DNA of 64,000 nucleotides from Bacteriovoracaceae bacterium (GCA_016786485.1 JAEUWD010000002.1:62001-126000); one strand, 5' to 3'. Counted from the first letter of the stretch, positions 45,885-56,099 are shown. The notes: generated by a model from the sequence alone, not told the origin. A program made the numbers and translations.

Positions 45885-46784
45885 TTATTTCGTCGGACTT
45901 AAGCTCAGATCATACGTCTTCGAAAAACTTAATCCACTCGTATTGATGTTGGCTTGTTTTGGAATATTGTATTTTGTTTTGAATCCGTCTTTTGCACTCA
46001 CGACAAATTTTATGTCGTAGAATTTTTTGTTGCGCAATTTGTGAAACGAATTTAGTTGTTCGAAATCAAAAACAACTTTGGTGAGATTGCCGACAGCATC
46101 GAAATCAACAGTAGCAGGCTTAATCGATTTTTCAGATATTCTGATATTGTACTCATTTTTGTTCGGATAAACTTTAAGTGCAATATTAAATAAATCGATA
46201 TCACTAAATTCACCTTCAAAATAAACCGTCAGGCTTTTTTTAGTCAGAACTGAAAGTTCCTTTTTAAGTTTCGTATAATTTTTTACGACAGCCGGTAATG
46301 CTTGATAATGAATAGTGGCTTGTGTTTCCAGAAATTCCGTACGGCCGTCATAATTAATTTTTGAAGTTTTCTTTTTAATATAAACATATTGCTCGGCTTG
46401 TCCGGTTACAGAAAAATAAGTTTCACGATTGCGAATAGAAACGGCGACTGGAAATCGTGTAAACTGGGCCACATCTGTAAAATCGAGAGTGATTTTATTT
46501 TCTAAGAAACGATCGAAAACATCGTAATTAATAGTTTCATACTGTGTACAAGGATTCGTGTAGTATTTTTGTGAAATCGGACTATAGGTCTCACACATCG
46601 AACTATATGACACGGTTTTACTTTCTTGACGATAAATTTTGGTCACCAAATTAGCACCGAGGACTTCCGATGTTTCACCTTTTTTGTAAACCAGGCTAGT
46701 TCCCTCCGCGATGGATTCTTGAGCTGACAGCGTGTTGATAATAAAACAAATAGCGAACACAAATAGCAAAATAACTTTTTTCAT
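45885..46784 (-). CDS. Exported protein of unknown function
   Basis: A 299-residue protein with a clean signal peptide (MKKVILLFVFAICFIINTLSA|Q). The mature part is beta-rich, with two cysteines near the front (MCETYSPI...NPCTQYE) that could form a disulfide, and repeated K/N/Y-rich strands. GGGAGAG precedes the ATG. I do not recognise a family. It ends upstream of parA on the same strand but has its own gap. Confidence 0.6.
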   Translation of the reverse strand: MKKVILLFVFAICFIINTLSAQESIAEGTSLVYKKGETSEVLGANLVTKIYRQESKTVSYSSMCETYSPISQKYYTNPCTQYETINYDVFDRFLENKITLDFTDVAQFTRFPVAVSIRNRETYFSVTGQAEQYVYIKKKTSKINYDGRTEFLETQATIHYQALPAVVKNYTKLKKELSVLTKKSLTVYFEGEFSDIDLFNIALKVYPNKNEYNIRISEKSIKPATVDFDAVGNLTKVVFDFEQLNSFHKLRNKKFYDIKFVVSAKDGFKTKYNIPKQANINTSGLSFSKTYDLSLSPTK

Positions 46785-46973
46785 TTCTTCTCTCCCTTTG
46801 ATTAAATAAAATTTGATGCGTGTTAATTATGCAAAAAGTGGACCAACTTAATCAGTCGGTAATTTCATTCTCAGCATTTTCTTTGGTGTCGCGTCATCAC
46901 TTTCAGTAACAAAGTGATACTACACTTGAAACATCATTGACCCTCATTTAGAGTAAAACCTTAAGGAGTCATT

Positions 46974-48110
46974 TTGATTTACGCAGACTACAACGGTTCA
47001 TCTTTTCCGTGCCCAGAAGTTATTTCGCATCTACAAAAACGCCTGAGTGAAGGACCGTTTGGAAATCCGAATGCTGTTCATGGTCTTGGCCAAAAACTCA
47101 TTGGCGAAATCGAAAAAGCTCGTCGCATATGCGCTGAAGTCTTAGGTGCAAAGCCTTCACAAATAATTTTTAATTCGGGTTCTTCGGAAGGAATTTCTCA
47201 CGTTTTCCATTCGATATTGAGCCAAACAAAGAAAAAGAAAATTCTCGTTTCTGGAATTGAGCACTCAGCTGTCGTTCATGCGTGCAAAATTTATGCTGGT
47301 CGTGGTTTTGATATCCATAAAGTTCCTGTAGCACAAAATGGAATTGTTGATTTCAATGCCTTCAAAAAATTAATGGATGAACATGCTAACGATATGGCGA
47401 TGGTTTCGATTATGGCCGCCAATAATGAAACTGGTGTCATTCAACCCTCAAAAGAAATTGCTCAGTACTGCCAGAAAAAAAATGTTCCTTATTTTTCAGA
47501 TACCACACAGTACATTGGTAAAACTGATTTTTCATTTGAAGATTCAGGCATGGACTATGCCGTTTTGTCTGGGCATAAAGTCGGCGCCTTGATTGGTAGT
47601 GGAATTTTACTCGTCAAAAATCCTGAGCAATTACAGCCGTTAATTTATGGAGGCGGTCAGGAATGTGGTCTGCGCGGCGGCACACAAAATTATATGGCGA
47701 TTGAAACGCTAGCGATTGCGCTCAAGGAATTTCATTCCCAAAAAAGCAAATTAGATCAATGTCGAAAAAACCGTGAACAATTTGAAGCTCAAATCAAAAA
47801 AGAGTTTCCAGAAGCTGTTATTATCGGTGACGATTCACCTCGTTTGGCTTCAACCACCCTTATCGCATTACCGGGTATTTCTGGTCAGCGCGTCCAAATG
47901 GACCTTGAATCCCAAAACATTTATGTGACTACCTCATCAGCTTGCTCGGACAATGAAGAAGCTTCATCAAAAGTGCTCAAAGCAATGGGAATTACCGAAG
48001 AAATTGGTCGGAGTGTAGTAAGAATTTCCTTATGCCTGGAACAGAAAGATCACGAGTATAATGAAATCTATAAAGCCGTTTGTAAAACGTATAAAAAACT
48101 TAAAAAATAA
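46974..48110 (+). CDS. Cysteine desulfurase, NifS/IscS-like (TTG start)
   Basis: A 378-residue PLP enzyme. It starts at TTG 46974: AAGGAG sits 5 bases upstream, no ATG is available, and the product begins MIYADYNGSS, as NifS proteins begin (M.YLD.NATT). The PLP lysine is in SGHKVGA, and the persulfide cysteine is in TSSACSDNEEASS. It supplies sulfur for Fe-S clusters or tRNA thiolation. The usual HAS.....HVL-type SNEXAXXVLXAXG pattern is altered. The lipoprotein gene follows by 10 bases. Confidence 0.9.
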   Translation: MIYADYNGSSFPCPEVISHLQKRLSEGPFGNPNAVHGLGQKLIGEIEKARRICAEVLGAKPSQIIFNSGSSEGISHVFHSILSQTKKKKILVSGIEHSAVVHACKIYAGRGFDIHKVPVAQNGIVDFNAFKKLMDEHANDMAMVSIMAANNETGVIQPSKEIAQYCQKKNVPYFSDTTQYIGKTDFSFEDSGMDYAVLSGHKVGALIGSGILLVKNPEQLQPLIYGGGQECGLRGGTQNYMAIETLAIALKEFHSQKSKLDQCRKNREQFEAQIKKEFPEAVIIGDDSPRLASTTLIALPGISGQRVQMDLESQNIYVTTSSACSDNEEASSKVLKAMGITEEIGRSVVRISLCLEQKDHEYNEIYKAVCKTYKKLKK

Positions 48111-48120
48111 GAATATCCAC

Positions 48121-50019
48121 ATGAAGAATCAAACATTACTGCTTATTGCGCTATTATCCTCTATCCTGCTTTTTAATTCCTGCACCTTTCGAAAAGGTGG
48201 CGCAAGAAACGAAGTAGCACAAGGCCATTTTCAACTTTATTCTCACCCCGACTATGAAGAAACAAAAACAGAAGAAACCAATCGGCGTCTAGTGATTGTT
48301 TCAACCAATGATCTCTACGGCCATATCATTCCGGAAAATGAAACAGTCGTTTCTCCTGATAATCAAAATCAAAAGAATTATCCGGTCGGAGGTATGAGTT
48401 ACTTTTCAACTTACCTTAAAATTTTACGTGAGAGATATCCCAACCAAGTCATGTTAGTAGATGCAGGGGACTTTTTCCAAGGTACACTTCTTTCTAACAG
48501 CTTAATGGGTCAGCCGATTGTCGATGTTTATGAATATCTTGGTTATGATGCCGTTAACATCGGTGATAACGATTTTTACTTTTTAAATAATACTAAAAAT
48601 GATGATCAAAATTATTTTAGAAATTTAGTAAAAAAATCCAAATTTCCTTATTTACTAAGTAACCTCTATGAAATTTCTTCGGCCAAAAATATTAATTGGG
48701 AGAACATCAAGCCTTTCGTGATTAAAGAAGTGAATGGCATTAAAGTCGGTATCATTGGTGTTATGACAAAAGAAATTTTAGATAAAAGCATTAAAGAAGC
48801 GTTAACCGGTTTATATATCGAAGATTTAAACAAAGCCGTTATTCGTCATTCACATTTAGCAAAACGCGCTGGCGCGCAAGTCGTATTATTGCTTGCTCAC
48901 TCAGATATTCTTTGTGGAACTCAATCCGCTTTAAAAAAAGAATTACCGATCAGCAAAGTCAATTTCTCACCAAATGATGCTGAGGCTTGCGATTCTAATT
49001 CTGAATTAACTCAGATGTTAAAAATGATCCCACCAAATACGGTAGACTTGGTAGTTTCAGGTAATCAATTAGGCAAAGTCGCAAACTTCATTGAAGGTGT
49101 TCCAGTCGCGCAAAACTTCGGGCTCGGAAGATATTTTTCAAGAATTGAATTAGTTTATGATTTAAAAAAGCAAAGAGTAGATCAAGAAAAAACCATTATT
49201 TATCAACCCACAAAAATTTGTCATAATTTCTTTTCTGAGACTGAAGATTGCTTCACCCAAGATATCAGCGTTAATCATGACTTAGTCACAACTGCAAAAT
49301 TTTTGGGCCAAGATATTTATGAAGATCAAAACTTAAAAAATCTAATTGAGCCATTTCAACAAAAAGTGAACAAACTAGCTAACCAGAAAATCAAAGATCT
49401 AGAAAACGATTTTCCACACACCAAAAACTCACTTTCACCCTTTGGCAGCTTTGTGGCAGAAACTATTCGTAAAAAACTGAATGCGCAAATCAGTATACTT
49501 AATGCTAATGCTGTTCAAGACGGTCTGACTAAAGGCGAATTAACTTACGGCTCACTCTTCCAATCACTACCTCATGATAATTTAATCATGCGTGTAAAAC
49601 TCTTTGGTCGTGATCTAAAAAGCCTTATCAAACTTAGCATCACTGATGATTATCACGTGAGCGCTTATTATTCAGGCATCAAAATTAGTTTTACTGGTGC
49701 CAATTCACAAGGCGACGATGCACTAGAAAATGAAACCTGGAAGCGTTCAAAAAACGTAAACCTCACACTCGAAGACGGGACACTGATTAATGACAATCAG
49801 GTTTATGATGTAGCAACGGTGAATTACCTAGGTCACACCAGCAAGGATTCTTTTGGGCAAATTCTCAATAACATCCATTATTCGAATAAAAAACTTTATG
49901 ATCGCAACTATCGCGACATCATCGCAGAAGAAATTAAGAATAATCGATTGTTTGAAAATGTCATCATTCGTTTTAATTCAGCGGCCAACACACTTCAGAA
50001 TCACTCACAAACTAAGTAA
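48121..50019 (+). CDS. 5'-nucleotidase/UshA-like lipoprotein with altered metal-site residues
   Basis: A 632-residue lipoprotein (ATG 48121; lipobox LFNSC, Cys 21). It has the two-domain UshA layout: metallophosphatase (about 55-330) and the C-terminal 5'-nucleotidase substrate domain (LSPFGSFVAETIRK...). Several metal positions differ: TNDxHG is TNDLYG (64-67), GNHE is GDND (148-151), and GGHSQ/H is SGNQLG (313-318). DAGD (114-117) and a possible His 260 remain. It may therefore be a binding or inactive relative. No good ribosome site; it follows the desulfurase by 10 bases. Confidence 0.75.
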   Translation: MKNQTLLLIALLSSILLFNSCTFRKGGARNEVAQGHFQLYSHPDYEETKTEETNRRLVIVSTNDLYGHIIPENETVVSPDNQNQKNYPVGGMSYFSTYLKILRERYPNQVMLVDAGDFFQGTLLSNSLMGQPIVDVYEYLGYDAVNIGDNDFYFLNNTKNDDQNYFRNLVKKSKFPYLLSNLYEISSAKNINWENIKPFVIKEVNGIKVGIIGVMTKEILDKSIKEALTGLYIEDLNKAVIRHSHLAKRAGAQVVLLLAHSDILCGTQSALKKELPISKVNFSPNDAEACDSNSELTQMLKMIPPNTVDLVVSGNQLGKVANFIEGVPVAQNFGLGRYFSRIELVYDLKKQRVDQEKTIIYQPTKICHNFFSETEDCFTQDISVNHDLVTTAKFLGQDIYEDQNLKNLIEPFQQKVNKLANQKIKDLENDFPHTKNSLSPFGSFVAETIRKKLNAQISILNANAVQDGLTKGELTYGSLFQSLPHDNLIMRVKLFGRDLKSLIKLSITDDYHVSAYYSGIKISFTGANSQGDDALENETWKRSKNVNLTLEDGTLINDNQVYDVATVNYLGHTSKDSFGQILNNIHYSNKKLYDRNYRDIIAEEIKNNRLFENVIIRFNSAANTLQNHSQTK

Positions 50020-50876
50020 CCGCCTTCACATTCAGGAGCCGCACCATTAGAACAAGTACCTAGTTGTTTTAACTCAGAGCATTTGCGAAGAGTTTTATTA
50101 GTCATTTGTGCTTGCTTTGGACAGGCCGGTAAGCCTTTTTGACCACATTCAAAACGAGAGCAAATTTTATCGTATTTTCCCCAGCAATCACCGCCAACGA
50201 CTTCAGTAAAGCCTTCACAAGTTTCACATTGTGAAATAATCGCACCACAAGCGGTATTATATTTTTCACAAAACTCGGCTTTATCCAAATTTATCTTGCT
50301 CGTGATTTCCATAGGTTTCGCACGAACGAATTTTAGCGGTTCAGGCAGTAGTATTACGCCTTCAAGTGCCGCAGGAAAAAAGCCGTCAGCCAGTTTTTTA
50401 TTTTTATATCCTGTGTAGTTTGGTTGTAAGCGATTGAAGGTAACACTGAGTTTTTCTGGTCGTGTTTTATCTAAACCCGCTTCGTAATCAAAAATAATGG
50501 TCGGAGCTTTCATTGTTACTTTCAAATAATGAATATTAGAAATATGCACCAAGCTATTTTTCACGCTGGTGAATTCGCATTTTCCAGTCACACGTGTCAA
50601 TGCCAGTTCTCCGATACTTTTCTCATCTTCACCTTTAAAGGGTGTCTTATAGAGTAGGCAGAATTCTTGTTGAGCAATATTTTTATATTTTAAAATCGGA
50701 AGCCAGATATTTTTTGGTTCGGTAATCGTTTCATTTTTTTTTGCCAACTCATTTGTGATCTCAAATTGGGTGGCTTGTTGCAGATGATACTTTAACTCGC
50801 CCCAACCTGGTGTTGCTAAAAGTTTTGTGCTTATGCTCAAAGCCAAAAAAATTAATATGATTTTATTTCGTAACAT
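50001..50876 (-). CDS. Exported protein with cysteine-rich C-terminus, unknown
   Basis: A 291-residue protein with a signal peptide (ILIFLALSISTKLLA|T). The N-terminal two thirds are beta-rich. The last ~90 residues contain 14 cysteines in pairs (CETCEG, CSRFECG, CPKQ...CSELKQLGTC...CEGGYLVC), a likely disulfide-stabilised module like a small follistatin/EGF-type fold. It overlaps the upstream FGE-like gene by 25 bases, so the two are probably made together. Its end overlaps the lipoprotein gene by 19 bases. Confidence 0.6.
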   Translation of the reverse strand: MLRNKIILIFLALSISTKLLATPGWGELKYHLQQATQFEITNELAKKNETITEPKNIWLPILKYKNIAQQEFCLLYKTPFKGEDEKSIGELALTRVTGKCEFTSVKNSLVHISNIHYLKVTMKAPTIIFDYEAGLDKTRPEKLSVTFNRLQPNYTGYKNKKLADGFFPAALEGVILLPEPLKFVRAKPMEITSKINLDKAEFCEKYNTACGAIISQCETCEGFTEVVGGDCWGKYDKICSRFECGQKGLPACPKQAQMTNKTLRKCSELKQLGTCSNGAAPECEGGYLVCE

Positions 50877-52036
50877 CTAAATCCTATTTTCACTTGTGTT
50901 TCTTCAGCTGGTGGAACTTCGTAATTATTTCCCCAGGTAATATCATTGACTCCGAACTCTTCGCCCTCCCAGCGTCCAAAAGCATTCAAGCGATGAAGCG
51001 CAGAAGTTCGCTCAAAATAAAAACTTGAAAGCTTAAGATTGTCATGTTCTGAATCGAAAACTTCAAGCGGACCACCCAAAGAAAGATTCATACCCGTCCA
51101 AGTTAAATAACCGCCATAGTAAGCATTAAACGGAATAATCTTATGACACTCACGAGTATAATTAAGTCCACACAACTTTTGATATTCGTCTTTGGTTAAT
51201 TCTTCTTGTGTGTGCAAAACGTCGTCTTTGAAACGTGACCATGGATAAGGATTTAATTTTAACATGGCCGCTTGCGAATTATCATCATCCGGCATAACGG
51301 CTGCAGCTTGAAAATATTCTGGCGTTAATAATTTCTTACCACGAAACTCGCAGTATTCTTTCCGTTCCTTAAGTTTCAAATCATAACTTGGTTGATGATT
51401 TTCATTTGAGAACTTCGGTGCTTCATTTTTAAAACTACGCCATTCATTGACTTGAAAATTATTAACTAAATATTTATCAATATAAATTTGCCGCCCGATA
51501 TTATTCCACTTTGTCGTTACGTTTTTATTTCGAATGGTCGCTCGTCCGAAATAAGTATAATTTTTTTCAGGTAAGTAAACTTGATGGCATGAAGCTTCCA
51601 GTGCAATGGGATAAATTCGATCCGAACCATTCAATTTTAATTCAAGATAATAAAAACTATATGGCAGATGATTTTTTTCTGGCACATCGGCTTTGAATCT
51701 TAACTGAATTTTTTGTGTCAATTCCATTTTACTTTTTGACTGGCCCGTTTGCCCGTTTAAAAAACATTCGAGATATTCGGGGTTACATTGAAAATAAGCT
51801 GGATCAATTTTTTGTTTATTCGAAATTTGCGGGCAGTTAAACTTATTTGCCGAATAATAGTTCTCAATATCACCCATCCGCCAGCGATCAGATACCTGAC
51901 TTAAAAGCTTGTCTATTATTTCTTGCTGTTGAACATCCGTGAGTTTTTTTTCTTTTGAATTGAAATTCAGTGTCAAATAGCCACCGACAACAAGTGCAAA
52001 AAATACAATGACTGTCTTCATCAGACGCGCTGGCAT
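50852..52036 (-). CDS. Exported protein with FGE/SUMF-like C-terminal domain
   Basis: A 394-residue protein with an N-terminal hydrophobic segment (VIVFFALVVGGYLTL). From about residue 190 it follows the formylglycine-generating-enzyme/C-type-lectin fold: IYIDKYLVNNFQVNEW, YCEFRGKKLLTPEYF, YPWSRF, and a closing IGFRCY. The active-site CxxxC pair of true FGE is not evident, so it more likely binds something or serves as a structural scaffold. AGGA lies ~11 bases before the ATG. Confidence 0.6.
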   Translation of the reverse strand: MPARLMKTVIVFFALVVGGYLTLNFNSKEKKLTDVQQQEIIDKLLSQVSDRWRMGDIENYYSANKFNCPQISNKQKIDPAYFQCNPEYLECFLNGQTGQSKSKMELTQKIQLRFKADVPEKNHLPYSFYYLELKLNGSDRIYPIALEASCHQVYLPEKNYTYFGRATIRNKNVTTKWNNIGRQIYIDKYLVNNFQVNEWRSFKNEAPKFSNENHQPSYDLKLKERKEYCEFRGKKLLTPEYFQAAAVMPDDDNSQAAMLKLNPYPWSRFKDDVLHTQEELTKDEYQKLCGLNYTRECHKIIPFNAYYGGYLTWTGMNLSLGGPLEVFDSEHDNLKLSSFYFERTSALHRLNAFGRWEGEEFGVNDITWGNNYEVPPAEETQVKIGFRCYEIKSY

Positions 52037-52122
52037 AAAAGTTTAATCCTAAAGATGACTTTGAGTCAGAAGTAATTATAAAATAGTCTAGAGGACTCGA
52101 AACCTAAAATCTAAGGAAAAAA

Positions 52123-54327
52123 ATGGATTGGCAGCAAGGAATTAAACAAGAACAAGACGAATTCAGCAAAACGCTAGCGTTTGATGACTATATGGATGTT
52201 TTTGAAGCGCATCCAGAACGTGAACTTCGTATCACCTGTCATTACCTACGAGACATGTTTAATTTTTATGGAAAAAATGAAGAAGGCGGTTTCAATTTAT
52301 TTTCTCGTGTTCACCCAGACTCTCCGGCGGTTTTCGGTCAGCATCAAACGCAAGAATATATTTATCGCAATTTAGAAAACTTCGCAGAAGAAGGTTATAA
52401 CAATAAATTTTTACTCTTAGTTGGGCCAAATGGTTCTTCAAAATCAACGCTCGTGAAAAAAATCATGAAAGTGGCCGAAGATTATTCAAGAACAGATGAA
52501 GGTTCGCTTTACACTTTCAGTTGGATTTTCCCTATCGATAATTACGTGAAAGGTTCTTTAGGTCTTGGTGGCAGTACTCCGTCAAAAAGCAATCTTCAAA
52601 GTTATGCCCACCTGGATGATAAAGAAATCAGCGCCATTTTGACTTCGGAATTAAAAGATCATCCGATACTCTTATTGCCACAAAATGTTCGTCAAAAAAT
52701 GTTTGAATCAGTTTTCAAAAATAAGCCAAAACAGCTAGAACAAGTGAAAAAATCATATCTATATAACGGCGACCTTTCAAAACGCAACCGCATGATTGTG
52801 GATGCGCTTTTGAAAAACTACAAAGGTGATTACCGCGAAGTTTTCAAACACGTTCGCGTTGAACGCTTCTTGATCGATAAACGTTATTCAAATAGCGCTG
52901 CAACGATTGAACCACAAGTCCACGTAGATGCTCGCCTCCAACAGATTACAATGGATAAACGTTTGGCCAACCTGCCACCAAGTTTACAATCATTAAACTT
53001 ATTTAATATGAACGGTGAAGTGGTGCTTGCGAATCGAGGGATTTTAGAATTCTCAGACCTTTTAAAGCGACCTCTCGATGCTTTCAAATACTTATTAATG
53101 ACAATGGAATCGCGTACGATTAACCTTCACGGTATTTTAACTGAGCTGGATATTTTCTTTGTTGGTAGTTCGAACGAAGTTCACTTTTCAGCTTTTAAAC
53201 AACATCCAGATTTCAATTCATTCAAAGGCCGCTTCAATTTTATTCGCGTCCCGTACTTATTGAAATACACAGAAGAAGAAATGATTTACAAAGAGCAGCT
53301 GGAAAACATCAAAGAAAAAACTCGCTTTGAACCGCACGCCTTGCACATTTTAGGTCTCTGGGCAGTTATGACTCGTTACCGCGCTCCCCTTAACAAGAAC
53401 TACAAGGATCAAAAATTAGGTAAAATCGCAGCAGCTTTGAATCCACTAGAGAAAGCACTCCTGTTGTCGGAATCAATCACGCCAGATAATTTGGATAGTG
53501 ATGGCAAGCAAACACTTAAGCGTGGTGCTTCACAAATCTTAAAAGAATACGCCAACGACAGTTTATACGAAGGGAAATTTGGTATTTCACCTCGTGAGGT
53601 TAAGCAAATTATCTATGAACTCTCGTCACAGTACTCTGATGTTTCATCGATAGAAATTCTGGAGTATTTAAAAGACATCAGCGAAAGAAAAATAGAATAC
53701 GACTTTTTAAATATAGCCCCTCAAGGTGATTACCATAATCCGAAGAAATTCTTGGATTTATTAGAAGAATATTCACTCGATCTCTTTGATTCTGAAGTCC
53801 GTTCTGCTCTTGGTTTAGTCGACGAACGCTCATACGAAGATTATATTTCGAAATATATCATTAACATCAATGCGCTTATTAAAGGTGAAAAAATTAAGAA
53901 TAAGGTAACGGGTAAATTTGAACCATCAGACATGTTCTTTGTGCGCGAATTTGAGACTAATATCAACCTGAACGAACCACCTGAGAAATTCCGTTCTCAC
54001 CTGATTTCTCGTCTTGGAGCTTACTATCTAGATAATCCAGGTAAGAGTATTGTTTACGGCGATGTCTTCGAAGATATGGTCAAATTATTGCAAGAATCTT
54101 TCCGTAACGAACAGAAGAAAATCATCGATAAAGTGGCAAAAAACCTCGTGATTTATCTCGAGGAATACACTGAAGAAAGTGAAGGTGAAAAGTCACTTTC
54201 AGGTCAGTTAAACCGCGAAGTTGGTGACCAGATTCGTGGAATAATTTCAAATCTAACGAATAAATTTGGATACTCTGAAAAAGGTGCTATTAATATCCTC
54301 AAAAATCTTATTAAGAAAAGATACTGA
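52123..54327 (+). CDS. prkA: PrkA-type serine protein kinase/AAA+ ATPase
   Basis: A 734-residue PrkA/YeaG homolog. Walker A GPNGSSKST is at 101-109. The conserved PrkA core includes ILTELDIFFVGSSNE and the C-terminal kinase-like domain. About 90 residues longer than E. coli YeaG, with extra sequence at the C-terminus. PrkA proteins govern stress and stationary-phase responses; the partners YeaH and SpoVR are not adjacent. A clear AAGGA site. It is followed 5 bases later by the pseudouridine synthase. Confidence 0.92.
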   Translation: MDWQQGIKQEQDEFSKTLAFDDYMDVFEAHPERELRITCHYLRDMFNFYGKNEEGGFNLFSRVHPDSPAVFGQHQTQEYIYRNLENFAEEGYNNKFLLLVGPNGSSKSTLVKKIMKVAEDYSRTDEGSLYTFSWIFPIDNYVKGSLGLGGSTPSKSNLQSYAHLDDKEISAILTSELKDHPILLLPQNVRQKMFESVFKNKPKQLEQVKKSYLYNGDLSKRNRMIVDALLKNYKGDYREVFKHVRVERFLIDKRYSNSAATIEPQVHVDARLQQITMDKRLANLPPSLQSLNLFNMNGEVVLANRGILEFSDLLKRPLDAFKYLLMTMESRTINLHGILTELDIFFVGSSNEVHFSAFKQHPDFNSFKGRFNFIRVPYLLKYTEEEMIYKEQLENIKEKTRFEPHALHILGLWAVMTRYRAPLNKNYKDQKLGKIAAALNPLEKALLLSESITPDNLDSDGKQTLKRGASQILKEYANDSLYEGKFGISPREVKQIIYELSSQYSDVSSIEILEYLKDISERKIEYDFLNIAPQGDYHNPKKFLDLLEEYSLDLFDSEVRSALGLVDERSYEDYISKYIININALIKGEKIKNKVTGKFEPSDMFFVREFETNINLNEPPEKFRSHLISRLGAYYLDNPGKSIVYGDVFEDMVKLLQESFRNEQKKIIDKVAKNLVIYLEEYTEESEGEKSLSGQLNREVGDQIRGIISNLTNKFGYSEKGAINILKNLIKKRY

Positions 54328-54332
54328 GGTCT

Positions 54333-55391
54333 ATGTCCCAAGTTTTTAAGAGTTTCGGCAGTGATAAATACGAAATTATTTATCCCGTATTACCTGAGCA
54401 TGATGGCCTTAGGCTCGATCAATTCTTGATGCCTTATTTCGCGACCTTTTCACGGGAAACGCTCAAAAAGAAAATTCAATCGGGTGAAGTTCGTATTCTC
54501 AAGCGCCCTTTCCCACATCGTCCAAGCGTAAAGGTCTATCACGGAGAACAGATCCAAGTCGTAACTCACAACTACGGTCTTGAGGACGAGTTCTGGAACG
54601 GGCATAAAATCCGTTTTGATAAGCCTGAAATCTTGTTTGAAAATAAAGATGTTTTTGTCATCAATAAGCCACCATTTATGGCGACCCACCCGACAGGTAA
54701 ACATCTTTTTAATTGCGCTACTGTTTTTTACGAGCAAATTTATGGGCATACTATTCACTCTGTTCACCGCCTGGATCGTGAAACCAGCGGCTGCTTAATC
54801 TTAGGCAAAAATCCCGCCGCGACGAATACTTTTACTAATTATTTTGAAAATGCAGAAGTTCGAAAATGCTATCTTTTGATTGCTCATAAATATCAAGATG
54901 TCACTTTTCCACTAACCGCTGAAGAAAACCTCGGACAAAAAGAAGGTTTTATCCCTCGCACTTTCACTCACGCTTTTCCAAAAGATTCAGGTGAAGGTAA
55001 AGTGGCGAAAACATATTTTGAAATGCTTTTTGAAAACGATCGCTATTATATCGCTTTGGCCTTCCCAAAAACAGGTCGCCAACATCAGATTCGTGCTCAT
55101 GCTTACACTCACGGCTTCCCACTAATTGGGGACAAGCTCTACGGCAAAGACCCAAGTGTTTTCATGCGCTTTAAAGACGGTAACCCGACTCTAGCAGATC
55201 ATCAGCAAATGCAGATTCCACGACATGGCCTCCATGCCATTTCGCTTTATTTTCCAAAAACAAAGCTCGCACCGTTCTACTGTCCGATCTCAACTGACAT
55301 CTTAAATTGGATTGAAGCAAATTTTTATTTGAGTGAAGAGGATGTTCTAGGTAAGGCCCGCGCTGTTATCGATAAAAACTTTGGTCTTTAA
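54333..55391 (+). CDS. RluA-family pseudouridine synthase
   Basis: A 352-residue enzyme: N-terminal S4-like RNA-binding region (LRLDQFLMPYF...RETLKKKI.SGEV), then the RluA catalytic domain with the motif HRLDRETSG carrying the catalytic Asp, and GRQHQIRAHA. Which rRNA or tRNA uridine it modifies (RluA/C/D group) is not decidable. TGAGGT precedes the ATG, 5 bases from prkA. It overlaps the convergent HAD gene by 45 bases. Confidence 0.9.
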   Translation: MSQVFKSFGSDKYEIIYPVLPEHDGLRLDQFLMPYFATFSRETLKKKIQSGEVRILKRPFPHRPSVKVYHGEQIQVVTHNYGLEDEFWNGHKIRFDKPEILFENKDVFVINKPPFMATHPTGKHLFNCATVFYEQIYGHTIHSVHRLDRETSGCLILGKNPAATNTFTNYFENAEVRKCYLLIAHKYQDVTFPLTAEENLGQKEGFIPRTFTHAFPKDSGEGKVAKTYFEMLFENDRYYIALAFPKTGRQHQIRAHAYTHGFPLIGDKLYGKDPSVFMRFKDGNPTLADHQQMQIPRHGLHAISLYFPKTKLAPFYCPISTDILNWIEANFYLSEEDVLGKARAVIDKNFGL

Positions 55392-56090
55392 ATAATTCAA
55401 TACACCTTTGGCCGCAATATTTTTCTCGCCCTTCAGAATAACTTTCGGGTGATGTTTTAATTTTCCTAAAACGCTCTCGATATTACTCACACCAACAGTA
55501 TGGGGTAGTTTTTCAAACATCGATTCATCATTGAGCGAATCACCAAAATAGAGCACGTTATCTAAACCCACACCGGTGCGATATCGATACAGAAATTTCT
55601 CAACCGCCGTATATTTAGTGTGATCGCCCAGCCAAAAATTAATATGCACGTCTGACTGATTGAAGTTCACTTGTTTTTCACAGAGAAAAAGCTTGATTTC
55701 ATCGATCATTTTTTCATCTTGCCCAAGAAACTCAATCGCGCGATCCGTTTTACGTCCGAATGAATCCACCGACAACGGACAACCCGGAAACTGCTGCATC
55801 AGATTCATAGTGATTTCATCCAAGACCAATTGATCATTTTCACTAATCAACAGCTCTTCTTTAATATTTCCCTTATTGTCGCTTAATAAAATAGCACCGC
55901 CACCTTCAGTGATCACCACGCTCATTGGAAAATGAGTTAATAAAAAATGGCCCCAAGAAATGGAACGACCAGTAACGACAATAAATTCAGCATTATTCTT
56001 ATGCGTAAGATTTAAGATATCGAAAAATTGAGACCCTAACATTCGGTTATGAGTTAGGGTCCCATCAAAATCAGAAAAAATTATTTTCAT
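55347..56090 (-). CDS. HAD-superfamily phosphatase, sucrose-phosphatase/Cof-like
   Basis: A 247-residue HAD hydrolase of the IIB type: motif I FSDFDGTLT, motif II VVTGRS, a C2-type cap, and motif IV FGDSLNDESMF. Such enzymes dephosphorylate sugar phosphates or trehalose/sucrose-phosphate-type substrates. The specific substrate is not evident. It precedes the barrel gene's stop (9-base gap) and may be co-transcribed with it. Confidence 0.85.
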   Translation of the reverse strand: MKIIFSDFDGTLTHNRMLGSQFFDILNLTHKNNAEFIVVTGRSISWGHFLLTHFPMSVVITEGGGAILLSDNKGNIKEELLISENDQLVLDEITMNLMQQFPGCPLSVDSFGRKTDRAIEFLGQDEKMIDEIKLFLCEKQVNFNQSDVHINFWLGDHTKYTAVEKFLYRYRTGVGLDNVLYFGDSLNDESMFEKLPHTVGVSNIESVLGKLKHHPKVILKGEKNIAAKGVLNYLKTKVFIDNSAGLT

Positions 56091-56099
56091 TAAGAAAGT

